A stretch of DNA of 18,794 nt. Origin: CAZFHZ01 sp964519015. Its GTDB lineage: Bacteria > Blakebacterota > Blakebacteria > Blakebacterales > CAYUVJ01. Made by a program: the position numbers and the translations under genes. This document shows, one piece after another, positions 1 through 9,000 of this stretch; position 1 is the first letter of the stretch, and each line of letters begins with the position of its first letter. Location: NCBI GenBank assembly GCA_964519015.1, contig CAZFHZ010000064.1, forward strand, positions 1 to 18,794, given 5' to 3'. The notes below the pieces were generated by a model. The model was not told the DNA's origin. It ran no database searches and saw only the letters and a program-made list of their open reading frames with translations.

Positions 1-380
1 CTCCCTCCCCCCACCCGCTTGGCCACGTCCATGACCTCGACCACCCGGCGGAAGACCACGTTCTCATCGGCCCTCAGGACGATGTCACGGTCGGCCCCGG
101 CCGCCAGCGCCTGCTGCAGGCGGGCCGGGAGTTCGGAGAGCGCGACCGGCTCGTCGTTCAGATAGACCCCCCCGGAGACCGGGATGGTCACCGTGAGGGT
201 GCGTTGCTCGACCGTCTCGGTGATCTGGGCCTCCGGCAGCTCCACCTTNNNNNNNNNNATCCCCGGCTGCAGGATGAAGGTGCTGCTGAGCAGGAAGAAG
301 ATCAGCAGGAGCAGTACGATGTCGGTCAGCCCGATGGCACTGAAGGTCACGATCGGCTTGCGGCTCGGCACCAGGTCCAT
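1..380 (-). CDS. exbD: ExbD/TolR-family biopolymer transport protein, 3' end off the window, contains a 10-N gap
   Basis: This is the proton-channel partner of ExbB. ExbD/TolR proteins have one inner-membrane helix and a periplasmic domain and convert proton-motive force into work on the outer membrane. The reading begins MDLVPSRKPIVTF, followed by a hydrophobic helix at about residues 16-36. Asp20 sits in the TDIVLLLLIFF stretch, matching the conserved proton-relay aspartate of ExbD/TolR. After the helix come LQPGI, the gap, KVELPEA and then the periplasmic domain (VSGGVYLNDEPVA, LRADENVVFRRVVEVMDVAKR). The ATG at 380-378 lies one base after the exbB stop, so the two are almost certainly translationally coupled. 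About 126 codons are visible and the family is usually about 130-145 residues, so only the extreme C-terminus is missing. The Ns at 249-258 fall between residues 41 and 45 and happen to keep frame. TolR is the alternative name; no tolA, tolB or pal is visible to settle it. Confidence 0.93.
   Translation of the reverse strand, partial: MDLVPSRKPIVTFSAIGLTDIVLLLLIFFLLSSTFILQPGXXXXKVELPEAQITETVEQRTLTVTIPVSGGVYLNDEPVALSELPARLQQALAAGADRDIVLRADENVVFRRVVEVMDVAKRVGGG
249..258. other. Assembly gap (10 Ns) inside exbD
   Basis: Ten consecutive Ns interrupt exbD between the codons for LQPGI and KVELP. In ExbD homologues the motif is typically continuous (PGIKV.LP). Replacing the Ns with a single base restores exactly that junction. 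The ten Ns are therefore probably a fixed-length scaffolding placeholder and not ten measured bases. Confidence 0.95.
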
Positions 381-381
381 G

Positions 382-1032
382 TCAGGCCTCCCGGGGTCCG
401 CTGCCGGCCACCCGCTCGCCGACCGGTTCGCTCAGTAGGTCGAGCAGTTCCATGCTGGAGCGCTCCATCTCGAAGACGAAGTGCTGCACCCGTCCGACCA
501 GCCAGTTGTAGAAGATCAGGGTGGGGATCCCCACCGAGAGTCCGGCCGCCGTGGTCATGAGGGCTTCCCAGATCCCTCCGGCCAGCACGTTGGCGTTGAC
601 CTGCCCGCCGAGTGCCTGGATGTCCATGAAGGCTTTGATCATACCCGTCACGGTGCCCAGGAACCCGAGCAGCGGGGCTACACTGGCCACCGTGGCCAGG
701 GAGTCGAATCCCCGCTCCAGCTTGTAGAGCTCGGCTTTCCCGGCCCCTTCCACGGTCTCCCGGATGAGGGCGCGGCTGGCTCCGGCCCGCATGATCCCCA
801 CCTTCAGCATGCCGGCCACCGGGCCCGGGGTCTCCTCGCAGATGTCGAGGGCCCGGCCGGTCTCGCCGTTGGTCAGGGCGTGGCGGACCCGGTTCATCAG
901 GGTCCCGGTGTTCACCTGGGCCCGGCGCAGGCTCAGCCACCGCTCGACGATGATGCCGGCCGCGATGAAGGAGCAGATGGCGATAGGTACCATCAGCCAT
1001 CCCCCCCGCACCAGGATCGAGAACATGCTCAT
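382..1032 (-). CDS. exbB: ExbB/TolQ/MotA-family proton channel protein
   Basis: This 216-residue inner-membrane protein forms, with ExbD, the proton-driven motor that energises TonB-type transducers. Three membrane helices are visible at about residues 11-31 (WLMVPIAICSFIAAGIIVE), 110-135 (containing APLLGFLGTVTGM, the family signature) and 152-180 (IWEALMTTAAGLSVGIPTLI). The long cytoplasmic loop between helices 1 and 2 is normal for the family, as is the length. I chose the ATG at 1032-1030 because a strong AGGAGG lies five bases upstream. The ATG two codons later is less well spaced, and the longer upstream reading only runs through the barrel gene in another frame. It lies 25 bases after the barrel gene and one base before exbD, in a single apparent operon. 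A TolQ assignment is the alternative; the neighbouring TonB-box-like barrel favours ExbB. Confidence 0.95.
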   Translation of the reverse strand: MSMFSILVRGGWLMVPIAICSFIAAGIIVERWLSLRRAQVNTGTLMNRVRHALTNGETGRALDICEETPGPVAGMLKVGIMRAGASRALIRETVEGAGKAELYKLERGFDSLATVASVAPLLGFLGTVTGMIKAFMDIQALGGQVNANVLAGGIWEALMTTAAGLSVGIPTLIFYNWLVGRVQHFVFEMERSSMELLDLLSEPVGERVAGSGPREA

Positions 1033-1037
1033 CAGAC

Positions 1038-1043
1038 CCTCCT
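1038..1043 (-). promoter_or_regulatory. Ribosome binding site of exbB (AGGAGG)
   Basis: The minus strand reads GAGGAGGGTCTG directly before ATG. AGGAGG is five bases from the ATG at 1032, which decides this start over the ATG at 1026. It is one of the best Shine-Dalgarno matches in the window. Confidence 0.75.
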
Positions 1044-1057
1044 CGAGGTCGATCGCC

Positions 1058-2815
1058 TCAGAACCGCAGGGATATCCCCACGGCGGATGTGCGGCCCGGG
1101 AGGGGGTAGCCCTCCCAGCTCGCCATGTCACTGTCCAGCAGGTTCCGCAAGGCCACCCAGGCCAGCCAGCGGCGGCCGAAGGCCCGCTGGACGCCCAGGC
1201 CCAGGTCGGTGGCCGCGACCAGCCGCCGGCCCGCGTTTCCCACCTCATCACCGTACCGCACCCCGAGATGATCGAGGTGGAGGGAGAGACCGAGACCCCA
1301 TGGGCCGGCCGCTTCCAGGACGGTTCGCAGCGCGAACCGGGGCAGGTGCGGGATCTCGGCCAGACCCCCGACCGGTTGCCGCAGGAGCAGTTCACTCCGG
1401 AGATCGAGCTGGGGGGAAAGGTGACCCGTCACCTCAAGCCTGGTCTCGTTGACCATCACGCCGGTCAGCGCACCCAGGATGAAGAGTCCCGCGCTCTCAC
1501 TGTCGGTCAGGGGCGCGCGCCGCCAGACCGGGAGCCGGTCGAACTGGCGGCGGGCGACCTCGAAACCGGTCGTCCACCCGCTCAGAGGCTGATAGCGCAA
1601 TCCGATCCCGAGGTGGAAGTCCTCCTCCCGCGGGACGATGCGAAAGTCGTTGGCTACGAACGGGTTCTCCCGGCGGGCCTGGCCCAACGGTCGGTAGGCG
1701 ATCCCCGGATGGTACCGGATGTAGAGATCGAGCCGTTCCGAGTAGCGGGTCACGAACTCGGCCTGGGGCCAGAGCCGGTCACGGGAAGACAGGTCGTCCG
1801 CCAGGTGGTACCACACTCCGCCCAGGCTGAGCGAAGAGGCTTCCCCCACCCGGGTGCTCAGCCCGACCATCACCTGCGAGAGATGGACGTCCTGGGCCGG
1901 TCCGGACCCGGTGAGGTGGTCCTGCTGGTGGCCGGCCTCCAGGGTCACCAGGACCCGTCCGGCCGTCACGCCACCGGTGGCCTCCAGCAGCCAGCCGTTG
2001 GAGGTGGGATGGTGCTCCAGCCCGGGGGTGCGGACCGCGTCGGAGAGACCGGCATGCCGGCCCGCTACGCGCACCCCCAACCGGTACCGGCCGGACGGGC
2101 GGGTCTCCAGCTCGGCGCCGTAGCCGGCCTCGAACCAGTCCCGTTCGGCCCCGAGCGGCGCCCCGGGCAGACCGTCGGCGGGGATGGAGGAGCCCCATTC
2201 CCCCTGCCGCCCCCTCGAGACGTCCAGGCGCAACCGCAGGTCGTTCGTCCGGTTGAGGGCGTGGAGGGCTCCGGCTTCGAACCGTCCGAGCAGGAAGGCG
2301 CTGTCCGGGAGATGGCCGCCCGAACGTTCCAGTCCCCCGGTCGCGGTGAACTGCCAGCTACCCCGCTCGAGCCAGCCTTCCGCTCCGGCCAGGACTTCCC
2401 CCCAGCTGCCCACCTGCGTCCAGGCTCGCAACCGGCGCAGGGCGGCGGCCGCTTCCCAGGAGGCGGTCCGGCGCCCCCCACCCCAACCCGTCCGGGTCTG
2501 GGACTTCTCCCCCCCGGCCGGCCGGATCTCCCGGTCGAGGGCCGTCCGCTTGTCCGCCGTGAAGAGCTTGCTCCCCTCCCGGATGGTCGCACTCGAGGTG
2601 CCGAAGACCACGATGTCGGGCAGGGCGAGGGTAGGCAGGGTGGTGCGCTTGGCCACCGAATCCTGGGCCGTGAGCACGCGCGTGCCCTCCCCATCGGGCG
2701 GGAGGATGGAGACCGGGGGGGGCGGAGGCCGGTCGGGTCGGATCTGGGCGGCCACCGGTCGCGGTCCGGGGATCAGCAGCCCGACCAGAAGCAGGGGGAC
2801 CAGGCGGGTCCTCAT
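1058..2815 (-). CDS. TonB-dependent-receptor-like outer-membrane beta-barrel without a recognisable plug domain
   Basis: A 585-residue exported protein. A signal peptide is clear (MRTRLVPLLLVGLLIPG..., cleavage probably after VAA at 23). A proline-rich stretch follows, then a TonB-box-like segment PDIVVFG at residues 66-72. From about residue 110 to the end it is built of alternating amphipathic strands separated by Gly/Asp-rich turns. It ends ...LLDSDMASWEGYPLPGRT followed by a last strand ending in Phe, the C-terminal signature of TonB-dependent receptors (NL.D....GYP.PGR...F). Such receptors are normally 650-1000 residues, with a plug of about 130-150 residues after the TonB box. Here only about 40 residues separate the box from the first strands. 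Its start overlaps the upstream TPR gene by four bases (ATGA), and exbB/exbD follow directly, which fits an energised barrel. The substrate cannot be inferred. A non-TonB barrel (for example a TPR-linked porin) is possible. Confidence 0.8.
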   Translation of the reverse strand: MRTRLVPLLLVGLLIPGPRPVAAQIRPDRPPPPPVSILPPDGEGTRVLTAQDSVAKRTTLPTLALPDIVVFGTSSATIREGSKLFTADKRTALDREIRPAGGEKSQTRTGWGGGRRTASWEAAAALRRLRAWTQVGSWGEVLAGAEGWLERGSWQFTATGGLERSGGHLPDSAFLLGRFEAGALHALNRTNDLRLRLDVSRGRQGEWGSSIPADGLPGAPLGAERDWFEAGYGAELETRPSGRYRLGVRVAGRHAGLSDAVRTPGLEHHPTSNGWLLEATGGVTAGRVLVTLEAGHQQDHLTGSGPAQDVHLSQVMVGLSTRVGEASSLSLGGVWYHLADDLSSRDRLWPQAEFVTRYSERLDLYIRYHPGIAYRPLGQARRENPFVANDFRIVPREEDFHLGIGLRYQPLSGWTTGFEVARRQFDRLPVWRRAPLTDSESAGLFILGALTGVMVNETRLEVTGHLSPQLDLRSELLLRQPVGGLAEIPHLPRFALRTVLEAAGPWGLGLSLHLDHLGVRYGDEVGNAGRRLVAATDLGLGVQRAFGRRWLAWVALRNLLDSDMASWEGYPLPGRTSAVGISLRF

Positions 2816-5800
2816 GGCCGGATCCGTTCCAGCTCCGCCCGGACCTGGGCGGCGACGGCCGCCGCGGGGTGGTCGCGCAAGGCGGTCTCGAGCAGGTTGC
2901 GGGCCTTCTCGGTGTTGCCCAGTCGCAGGTCGGCCTGGGCGGCCCGCAGCAGGGCCCGAGCGATCCAGTCGCCGAAGGCGGGGTAGACGTAGCGGACCTT
3001 CAGGAACTGGACCTCGGCGTCGTTCCAGCGTTGCTGGGCGAAGAGGATCTCACCGGCCAGGTACTGGGCTTCGGCGGCCAGCTCGTCGGTGCGCTCGGCC
3101 AGAAGAGTGTTCACCTCGTTCTGGGCGATGTTGAAGTTGCCCCGCTCCATGGCGAGTTCCGCCATGCGCAGGCGCCCCTGGGCGGCCAACGGGCTGCCCG
3201 GGTACTCGTCGATCAGGCGGCGCAACTCCACCTCGGTACGGGTGGCGTCGCCCAGGGAGCGGTGGGCGGTGGCCGAGAGATAGAGGGCTTCGGCCCGCTC
3301 CGGGGTCGACCGGGCGAGCAGCGGTTCGAGCGCACGGATCGCCTCAGCGTTCGCCCCGCGGGTGATCTGCAGACCGGCCAGACGGAGCCGGGCCTGTGGG
3401 GTGAAGGCGCCCTCGGGATGCTCCCGTAAGAGGCGGTTCAGCGCGGTCTCCGCCTCCTCGGTGCGCCCGAGCACGGTCAGACTGCGCGCCAGCCAATAGA
3501 GCGCTTCGGCGGCCACCTCGGGATTACCTCCCCCAGCCAGTCCCTGGAGGATCGGCACCGCCTCGGCGTGTCGTTCCAGGTCGAAGAGGAACCGCGCCTG
3601 CTGCAGCCGCACCCGTTCCCGTACCCCGGCCGGGGTCGAAGGGGTGAGCAGCTCGTCCGCCGCCCGCTGCGCCTCATCGGCCCGACCGAGTTGGACAAGC
3701 GCCCACTGAAGGCCGCCGACCGCCTCGGCCAGCCATGGGTCGGCCGGATGCGCGAGCGCCAGCTCGCGGTAGGCGCTCAGGGCTTCCGCATAGCGGCCGG
3801 CGTTGTACCAGGCGTCCCCGATGGCGTATCGGGCGTTCGGTTCGAGTTCACTGGGTGGACGCAGCTCGAGGACCTTGCGATACTCGGCGACCGCCCGCTC
3901 GTACTCCCCCATCCGGAAGAGCGCCCACCCCCTCCAGAAGAGCGCGTCGTCGTATCGGGAGCTGGCCGGGAATCGGGTTACGATCTCGCCCAGCACCGGC
4001 AGGGCGGATTCGTATGCTTCCGCGCGGATGAAGGCATCGCCGGCGGACAGGGCCACCCGGTCGGCATCGGCCGCGCCCGGGTCGCGCTGCAGCACCTCCC
4101 GGTAGGTCACGGCGGCGTCACGGTAGCGGTGCAGGTTGTAGTAAGCGTCGGCGATCCTCAGGTGGGCATCCCGCCGGAGTGAGGTCTCCCCCGCCGGGGC
4201 GGCCACGACCCGCCGAAAGGCCTCGATGGCCCCGTTCCAGTCCCCGGTCGAGAAGCGGGACCAGCCCGTCCCGTACTCCGATTCCAGGACGTGTGCGCCC
4301 TCCGGCCAGCTCTGCCGGTACGACTGGTAGAGCGCGGCGCTTCGGTCGTAGCGACCGGCCCGATATTCCGACTCGGCCTGCTGATAGAGGGCTTCCGAGG
4401 TCAGTTCCGACTCGGGGTAGCGGGTCCGGTAGCGTTCGAATCCGGCGGCCGCTTCGGAGGCCGCACCCCGGCGCAGGCGTACCACCGACCACTGGAAGAG
4501 GGCCAGGCGGCCGGCTTCGGTGTCGGGCCAGGTCTGGATGACCCGCTCGAAGGCGGCGTCGGCCTCCTCCAGACCCTCTTCGGCCAGCCGGCACTCCCCG
4601 ACCATCTCGGCCGCATCGGCCGCCAACGGGCTCTCCCCCCCGGTTTCCAGGATCCGTTCGAAGGCCGCCCGGGCGAGCGGGAAACGCCCCTCCCGGTAAT
4701 GGATGAGACCGGCTTCGAGCAGGGCGTCGTCGGCCCAGGGATTGGCCGGTACTTCGACCGCGGCGGCGAAGGCCTGCAGCGCATCGGTGCTGCGACCGGC
4801 TTCGCGCAGCGCCACCCCCTCCCGGTAACGGGCCTCACCGACACTCCCGTGTCCGGGGTAGTCCTCGGCGACCCGGCGGAACGCGGTCGCCGCTTCCAGG
4901 GGGTGATCCTCCTTCAACCAGGTCCAGGCGATGGCCAGTTGCGCTTCCGGAGCGGCTTCCGATCCGGGATGATCGCGCACGACCTCCTGGTAGTGCCGGC
5001 GGGCCAGGGGGAACTCCCCCATGTGGTAGTACGATTCCCCGAGCAGGAAGCCGGCGTTGGCGGCGACCTCGGTCCCCAGATCGAGCTGCAGGACCTGGCT
5101 CATGGCATCGGCCGCCTCGGCATACCGGCCGGTGGCGAAGTAGCACTGCCCCATCTTGAACAGGCTGGTCGAGATCAAATCGCTGGTCGGGTGGGTGTCG
5201 ATGACCTGGCGGTAGTAGGCGAGCGCGTCCTCGAACTCCTCCTGCTCCTGGGCGATCCAGCCCATGGAGTAGAGGGCGTAGTCGGCTACCGGCGAGTCGG
5301 CCTGCTGCTTGTAGACGGACTGGAAGGCCTGGCGTGCCCCCTCGGTGTCCCCCTGCCGCAGGAGGGCTTCCCCCAGCCAGTAGCGTGCCCGGTCATGGAG
5401 CCCGGAATTGGGATGCTGGTCGGCGATAGCACGGAAGTCGGCCGCCGCGCCAACCCACTCCTGGCGCTTGAAACGGGCCTCCCCGCGCCGGTAGAGGGCG
5501 CGGTCGACCAGCGGGCTTTGGGGAGTGCGGAGTAGGAAGGCGTTGAGCAGCTGCTCCGCCCGTTCGAAGTCCTGCTGGAGGAAGTAGACCTCCGCTTCCA
5601 GCAGCCGGACCTCCTCGGCCCGCTCATCGTCGGGCCACTCCTTCAGGAAGGACCGGATCTGCTCCAGGGCGGTCGGGTAGAGACCGTCGCCGACCAGTCC
5701 ACGGATGAACCGGAACTCCTGTTCGATCCGGTCGACCTGCAGGACGGGCGGACGCTGGACCCGCTCCTGGGCCAGGGCTGCGACCGGTAGCAGCAGCGCC

Positions 5801-5883
5801 AGGAGCAGGGCCGGTCCCACCGATCCGGCCGGGGTGGAGCGGGTCGGGTCCGGGTATGGTCTTCTCGACGGCAGGTCGGTCAC
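2812..5883 (-). CDS. Large exported tetratricopeptide-repeat protein
   Basis: A protein of about 1023 residues composed almost wholly of TPR units spaced about 35 residues apart. Examples are ALYRRGEARFKRQEWVGAA, ALYSMGWIAQEQEEFEDAL, SLFKMGQCYFATGRYAEAA and ALFWRGWALFRMGEYERAV, each followed by a helix and a YP.S/HP.S-type turn. More than twenty units can be read, resembling the YbgF/BamD class of periplasmic TPRs. A hydrophobic export signal, GPALLLALLLPVAALA, is at residues 23-38, with cleavage probably after ALA before Gln. I prefer the GTG at 5883 because it gives a usable signal-peptide length. A GTG at 5955 would add 24 residues, and neither start has a good Shine-Dalgarno. The stop overlaps the barrel start (ATGA), so the two proteins are translationally coupled. 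It probably acts as a periplasmic scaffold for the barrel and ExbBD; the function itself is unknown. Confidence 0.88.
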   Translation of the reverse strand: MTDLPSRRPYPDPTRSTPAGSVGPALLLALLLPVAALAQERVQRPPVLQVDRIEQEFRFIRGLVGDGLYPTALEQIRSFLKEWPDDERAEEVRLLEAEVYFLQQDFERAEQLLNAFLLRTPQSPLVDRALYRRGEARFKRQEWVGAAADFRAIADQHPNSGLHDRARYWLGEALLRQGDTEGARQAFQSVYKQQADSPVADYALYSMGWIAQEQEEFEDALAYYRQVIDTHPTSDLISTSLFKMGQCYFATGRYAEAADAMSQVLQLDLGTEVAANAGFLLGESYYHMGEFPLARRHYQEVVRDHPGSEAAPEAQLAIAWTWLKEDHPLEAATAFRRVAEDYPGHGSVGEARYREGVALREAGRSTDALQAFAAAVEVPANPWADDALLEAGLIHYREGRFPLARAAFERILETGGESPLAADAAEMVGECRLAEEGLEEADAAFERVIQTWPDTEAGRLALFQWSVVRLRRGAASEAAAGFERYRTRYPESELTSEALYQQAESEYRAGRYDRSAALYQSYRQSWPEGAHVLESEYGTGWSRFSTGDWNGAIEAFRRVVAAPAGETSLRRDAHLRIADAYYNLHRYRDAAVTYREVLQRDPGAADADRVALSAGDAFIRAEAYESALPVLGEIVTRFPASSRYDDALFWRGWALFRMGEYERAVAEYRKVLELRPPSELEPNARYAIGDAWYNAGRYAEALSAYRELALAHPADPWLAEAVGGLQWALVQLGRADEAQRAADELLTPSTPAGVRERVRLQQARFLFDLERHAEAVPILQGLAGGGNPEVAAEALYWLARSLTVLGRTEEAETALNRLLREHPEGAFTPQARLRLAGLQITRGANAEAIRALEPLLARSTPERAEALYLSATAHRSLGDATRTEVELRRLIDEYPGSPLAAQGRLRMAELAMERGNFNIAQNEVNTLLAERTDELAAEAQYLAGEILFAQQRWNDAEVQFLKVRYVYPAFGDWIARALLRAAQADLRLGNTEKARNLLETALRDHPAAAVAAQVRAELERIRP

Positions 5884-5953
5884 TGCTTCTCGTCCATGTC
5901 TGCTTGGGAAAGTCGGGTCGAAGAAAAGTAGGTGTGGCCTCCGACGCCGGCTC

Positions 5954-5968
5954 ACCGGACCGTCCGGT
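5954..5968. promoter_or_regulatory. Perfect 15-bp palindrome upstream of the TPR-barrel-exbBD genes
   Basis: The sequence ACCGGACCGTCCGGT consists of two exactly complementary 7-base arms around one central base. It lies in the short spacer between the kinase stop (6025) and the TPR gene, about 70 bases before the preferred GTG and overlapping the alternative GTG at 5955. It could be an operator or an RNA hairpin. In DNA this GC-rich, chance palindromes are not rare. Confidence 0.3.
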
Positions 5969-6002
5969 CGACCCCCCTTATCAAGAGTGAACGACGGAGG
6001 AA

Positions 6003-6018
6003 GGCGGTGGTTCCCGCC
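6003..6018 (-). terminator. Weak hairpin just after the kinase stop
   Basis: On the minus strand, six bases after the kinase stop, GGCGG GAACCA CCGCC can fold as a 5-bp GC stem with a 6-base loop. TTCCTCCGTCGTT follows, so there is no true U tract. At best this is a partial or Rho-assisted terminator separating the kinase from the TPR cluster. Confidence 0.22.
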
Positions 6019-6024
6019 GTTTGT

Positions 6025-9000
6025 TCAGCGGAGCGGGAAGCGAGCGGTCATCGTGGTCCCCTCACCCGGGCGGCTCTCCACCTGCAGGGAACCGCCGTGG
6101 GCGTCCACCACCGCGCGGGTGATGGCCAGTCCCAGTCCGGTGCCGTCGGTCTTGGTCGAGAAGTAGGGTTCGAAGAGGCGTTCCTGGACTTCGGGGGCGA
6201 TTCCCTCCCCGGTATCGGCGACCTGGAGCCAGACCGTGTCGGGTTCGCGCCCCGACCGGACCGTCAGCACCCCCCGCTCCCCCATGGCGTCGAGCGCGTT
6301 CCGGATGAGGTTGATGACGACCCGGCGCACCTGTTCGGGATCGAGTGGCACCTCGGGCAGGTCGGGATCGAGTTCCCGCTCCAGCCTGACCCCGTCGGGG
6401 AGAGCGGGCAGGAAGAGGTTGAGGGCGTCCTCGATCGGACCGTTCAGGGAAGCGGGCACGCGATCGACGACGGGGAGACGGGCGTAGGCCGAGAACTCGT
6501 TGGCGATCCGACGGAGTTCCTCGACCTGTTCGGCGATGGAGTCGGTGCACTCCTGCACGATGCGGTCGAGGCCTTCGGCCTGCTCGTCGTAGGCTTTGCG
6601 GAGGAACTGGGCCGAGAGTCGCATGGGGGTGAGCGGGTTCTTGATCTCGTGGGCGACCTGCCGAGCCATCTGCTGCCAGGCCCGCTCCCGCTCCGCCTGG
6701 GCGAGCCGGTCGCGATTCTCGCGCAGGGCGATGAGCATCTGGCGGAAGGCCTTCTGCAGACCCCCCACCTCATCGCCGCGGGTGACCGGGATGTCCACCT
6801 CCAGGTCCCCCCCCGAGACCCGTCGCACGGAACGGGTGAGTTCACCCACCGGCTCGGAGATCCGGCGGGCGATGAGGACGGCCACCAGGGTGACCGCTCC
6901 GACCAGCAGCAGGTAGATGCTGGCCACCGTGGCGAAGAGACGGTCCAGGTCGGGATCGCGCAATCCCCAGAAACCGAAGCGCCGTTGTGAGATCGTGCCC
7001 ACGGTCAGACCGACGTAGTCGGTCAGCGGCCGGTAGGCGGAGAGATGCCGCATGCCGCGGATCTCCCCCCAGGCGAAGGAGGAGAGTTCGCTCCCGCCGC
7101 GTCCCTCCCAGTCGGTCGCCCCCGAAAGCTGGCGGGGGAGCAGACCGGCCGTGTAAGGGGCCGGGTCGGTCGCGAAACGGAGCCGTCCGTCCAGGAAGAG
7201 GTCCACCTCCCAGACCGAGCCCGTGGCCGCCGCCTGCAGGGCGTCGGCGTCCAGCGGCAGGGCGACCAGGACCGCGCCCCCGGCGAAGCCCCGGCCGGTC
7301 GGGGCCAGGGCGATCGACCAGATCCGCCCGGTCCGGAGCAGGAAGGAACGGGGACCCCGGCCCAGCACCGCCTCACGGGCCGGGATCCGGTCGGCCAGTT
7401 CATCGGAGAGGTTTCCGGAGACCCGGACCAGACCGGCGTCGAAACGGGCCCACTCGGAACCGGCTGGGAGCTGGATCAGGCCCCCTCCCCCATCGCTGCG
7501 GGCGAGTTCCTCGGCCAGGCGTTCGGCGCGCTCCAGCAGACCCTGCTGGACCCGGCGCAGGCTCAGGTCGAGGTCCTGTTCCCACCCCGCCGCCTCGCGA
7601 TCGAGGATGAAGGTGCGGGTGAAGAGCCAGAGGGCGACCATCGGAACCAGCGCCACCACCAGCAGCGGGACGAGCAGGCGGCTCCGGAAGGAGACGCCGC
7701 GCAGGCGCTGCCGCAGCGGCACCCCGCGCACGGACACCAGCAGGGAGGGGAGCCCGAAGAGCAGGGCCAGGGTGCCCACGAAGAGCAGGGCCAGATTGAT
7801 CGCCTCGACCATCCGGCCCCACACTCCCGGGCGCACCAGCCCGACACAGGCGATCCGCCGCTGGGTGCTCTCCAGGCCGCTCACCGCCCCGCCCGGAACG
7901 GCCGGTCGCGGGGTGGGGGCTTCGAGCCAGAAGTAGTACTCGTCCGCTCCGGTCACCCCCCACCAACCCCGGCGGTACCAGGCGCCACTCCCCCGCCGAT
8001 CCACCAGGACCGCCACCACCGGCGCGGGCACGGTCGGGGCTTCCGGCGCCTGGTTGACCGTCCGGGGTTCGGCCAGTAGGCGGTAGGCCTCGTCGTAGAC
8101 CCGCACGTAGAGACCGCCGGAGAGCCGGCCGGACCGTTCCACCTCCCCGGCCGGATCGGAGCGGCTCCACAGGCGCTCCTCCCCCGTCTCCAGGAAACCG
8201 AGCGGTCGTCGCTGCACACCGACCACGATCCCCGGCCGCCCCACGCCCGCGGGCATACCCAGCAGCAGGGTCTCCTCGCCGAAGAACCCGGGAGAGCCGC
8301 CGGTCAGGGCGATCCGCCCCTGCCCGGCGGCCACGGCCGCCTGGAGCGAGTCCACCACCGGCGCGGCGAACAGCTCCGCGGAGGTCACGAAACCACCGAC
8401 CCTCCGTCCCTCTCCGTCCAGGACCCGGGCTCCGCTGGCCAGGTCGGTGCCGTCGAGGGCCAGTGAGCGCCAGAGCAGGTAGGCGTAGCGGTCTTCCCCC
8501 TCCCTCCCCCCACCGGCCCGGGGGGGGCCGGCCTCGAGGATCTCATCACGCAGTTCGCTCACCCGGGTCGGACTCAAGCCGACCCCCGATTCCGCCAGCT
8601 GGAGGGTGGACGCGCGGATGGCTTGACGGTTGAGCAGCCGACCGGTCTCCCACTTGAGCGGCAGATGCACCGCCGCCCCCAGCAGCGCCAGGAGCACCAC
8701 GAAGGGGAAGACCCGGAGCCGGCGCTCCCGCGCGATCACCCAGCCCGACAGCATCACCGCTCCCGGGGCGGTCACCGCGCCCACCCAGAGCGAGCCGCCC
8801 CAGGCACCCAGCAGGGCGGCTCCGGCCCCGCCGGCCGCGGCGGCGGCCACCGCCAGCCCGCCCCCCGGTCGCCCCAGGGCCTCCTGCAGCCAGAGCAGCG
8901 CGGTGGCCGAACCGAGCAGCGCCGCCATGGTCAGGGCGATGGCGATGAGCCAGCCGATCAGGTCGCGCCCGGTCGGCAGGAAGGCCACCCGTTCCCAGAA

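Noticed and set aside
1..1032. Assignment of the exbB/exbD pair as the Tol-Pal tolQ/tolR genes
   Set aside because: No tolA, tolB, pal or ybgF-sized gene is present, and the immediate upstream gene is a TonB-receptor-like barrel. Tol identity is not excluded if those genes lie left of the window.
1033..1395. Upstream extension of the exbB frame to 337 residues
   Set aside because: It overlaps the barrel gene in another frame. Family length, helix 1 position and a strong AGGAGG all place the start at 1032.
764..2986. Long plus-strand open frame (740 codons) antisense to the barrel gene
   Set aside because: Its translation is Pro/Arg/Gly/Gln-rich with no domain, signal or strand pattern, and it mirrors a gene with clear barrel features. 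Long antisense frames are expected at this GC content.
4291..5535. Plus-strand open frame of 414 codons antisense to the TPR gene
   Set aside because: The minus frame has a perfect TPR periodicity over the same stretch. The plus frame shows no independent features.
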